Origin: Castor canadensis | Lineage: Eukaryota > Chordata > Mammalia > Rodentia > Castoridae | DNA length: 64,000 nucleotides | Direction: 5' to 3' | Assembly: GCF_047511655.1 (NCBI RefSeq) | Contig: NC_133386.1 | Span: forward strand, 169,901,146-169,965,145 | Shown: piece after piece, positions 63,371 through 64,000 of the stretch | Layout: each line of letters starts with the position of its first letter | Position numbering within the stretch: position 1 is the first letter of the stretch | The notes under the pieces: model-generated | Told to the model about the DNA's origin: nothing | Seen by the model: the letters and a program-made list of their open reading frames with translations, nothing else | Database searches by the model: none | Position numbers and translations under genes: made by a program

Positions 63371-63460
63371 TGAAGGTATGGCTCAAGCAGTAGAGCACCT
63401 GTCTTACCAGTGCAAAGCCCTGAGTTCAAACCACAGTACCATTGGAAAAAAAAAAAGAAA
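63371..63460 (+). repeat. ID-like SINE
   Basis: TGAAGGTATGGCTCAAGCAG and GAGTTCAAACCACAGTACCA, fused to the preceding copy without a spacer. Confidence 0.85.
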
Positions 63461-63470
63461 AAAGAAAAAA

Positions 63471-63556
63471 TAGGGCTGGTGGAGTGATTCAAGTGGTAGA
63501 GTGTCTGTCTAACAAGCATGAGGCCCTGAGTTAAAACTCCAGTATCACCAAAAAAT
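63471..63556 (+). repeat. ID-like SINE
   Basis: AGGGCTGGTGGAGTGATTCA and GAGTTAAAACTCCAGTATCA. Confidence 0.88.
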
Positions 63557-63833
63557 ATATATATTAAAAATTAGATTCTTTTATCTATGTGGTCATTTTG
63601 GAACATGTATGACATATACTGATGCACTCAGTCTTCTGAGTTATTTCTTCCAACTCTTTTGTTTAAAAATGTTTCCTTAACAGTTTAACAGTTTAAGCTA
63701 ACTCAGTATAAATATGTTAGTATTTTCATTATCTGGAAAGAGGAATCAATTCTTATGAATGTATATTTTTCCTGAAACATAGTTGTGTTTTTATTTTAAT
63801 GAGCTCCTGTTACATATGCTTTTTATACATATA

Positions 63834-63839
63834 AATAAA
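63834..63839 (+). terminator. PRRG4: Candidate PRRG4 polyadenylation signal
   Basis: AATAAA inside ACATATAAATAAAGTTTGAG, in an AT-rich setting after a repeat-free stretch. Position and context fit a distal poly(A) site; unproven. Confidence 0.5.
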
Positions 63840-63860
63840 GTTTGAGTAAATTCTATTGCC

Positions 63861-64000
63861 TGTTTCATTTAAACATTGTACTGTCATGTCATATACTGAC
63901 ATGAAATACTGTTGATTAAATCTGAGCGATACATTGCATGTTTTCAAAATGATGTTTATAGAAGAGTGTTGCTATGAATATATTTCACCCAGTGAGGCTA
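63861..64000. other. Sequence after the likely PRRG4 3' end
   Basis: AT-rich; nothing recognised. Confidence 0.35.

Larger units (their letters stand above)
59918..63860 (+). other. PRRG4: Probable PRRG4 3' UTR
   Basis: No later gene start is seen, and the first well-placed polyadenylation hexamer at the far end is AATAAA at 63834-63839; another lies at 63205-63210. The UTR would be about 3.9 kb and contains more than ten SINE copies in both orientations. Earlier cleavage is possible. Confidence 0.5.

Noticed and set aside
1..64000. CRISPR arrays, rRNA genes, plasmid or phage functions
   Set aside because: Repeats are dispersed transposons and microsatellites, not regularly spaced; gene structure is clearly that of a mammalian nuclear genome.

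Overview
The window reads as nuclear DNA of a placental mammal, almost certainly a rodent. Three things support this: split genes with consensus splice sites, old mammal-wide repeats (MIR, L2, L1M, MaLR, Tigger), and roughly a hundred SINE copies of two rodent-type building blocks. One block is a 7SL-derived B1-like unit. The other is a tRNA-derived ID-like unit with recognisable pol III A and B boxes. The exact consensus of the ID-like unit (a GTTCAAACC B box) and its fusion to B1-like units as dimers and trimers fit a castorimorph such as a beaver. That species call is inference from memory of the repeat family.

Only one protein-coding gene is certain: PRRG4 (proline-rich Gla protein 4, TMG4) on the + strand. 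Its coding exons are 36640-36742, 42856-43019, 44190-44238, 46190-46322 and 59689-59917. All splice sites are GT/AG and all phases agree. They join into a 225-residue single-pass membrane protein: signal peptide, propeptide ending in RR, vitamin-K-dependent Gla domain, transmembrane helix, and a cytoplasmic tail with LPSY and PPPY WW-binding motifs. A CpG island (about 35.8-36.5 kb) with a good donor at 35937 is the likely promoter and non-coding first exon. A 3' UTR of up to 3.9 kb, heavily invaded by SINEs, probably ends near the AATAAA at 63834.

Layout. 1-4.4 kb: old repeats and a compact GC-richer segment with two ETS-type motifs near 4.3 kb; by synteny this is probably the promoter of CCDC73, transcribed to the left. 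4.4-35.5 kb: a repeat-rich intergenic stretch with several exon-like islands (10.46, 13.13, 17.39 and 32.69 kb, + strand) that may belong to an unannotated transcript. 35.5-64 kb: PRRG4, whose introns hold nested L1, LTR, Tigger and SINE insertions.

No bacterial-type operon, CRISPR array, tRNA or rRNA gene was seen. The most distinctive features are the composite 7SL/tRNA SINE family, the exon-like islands upstream of PRRG4, and a (CT)36 tract just before the first coding exon.
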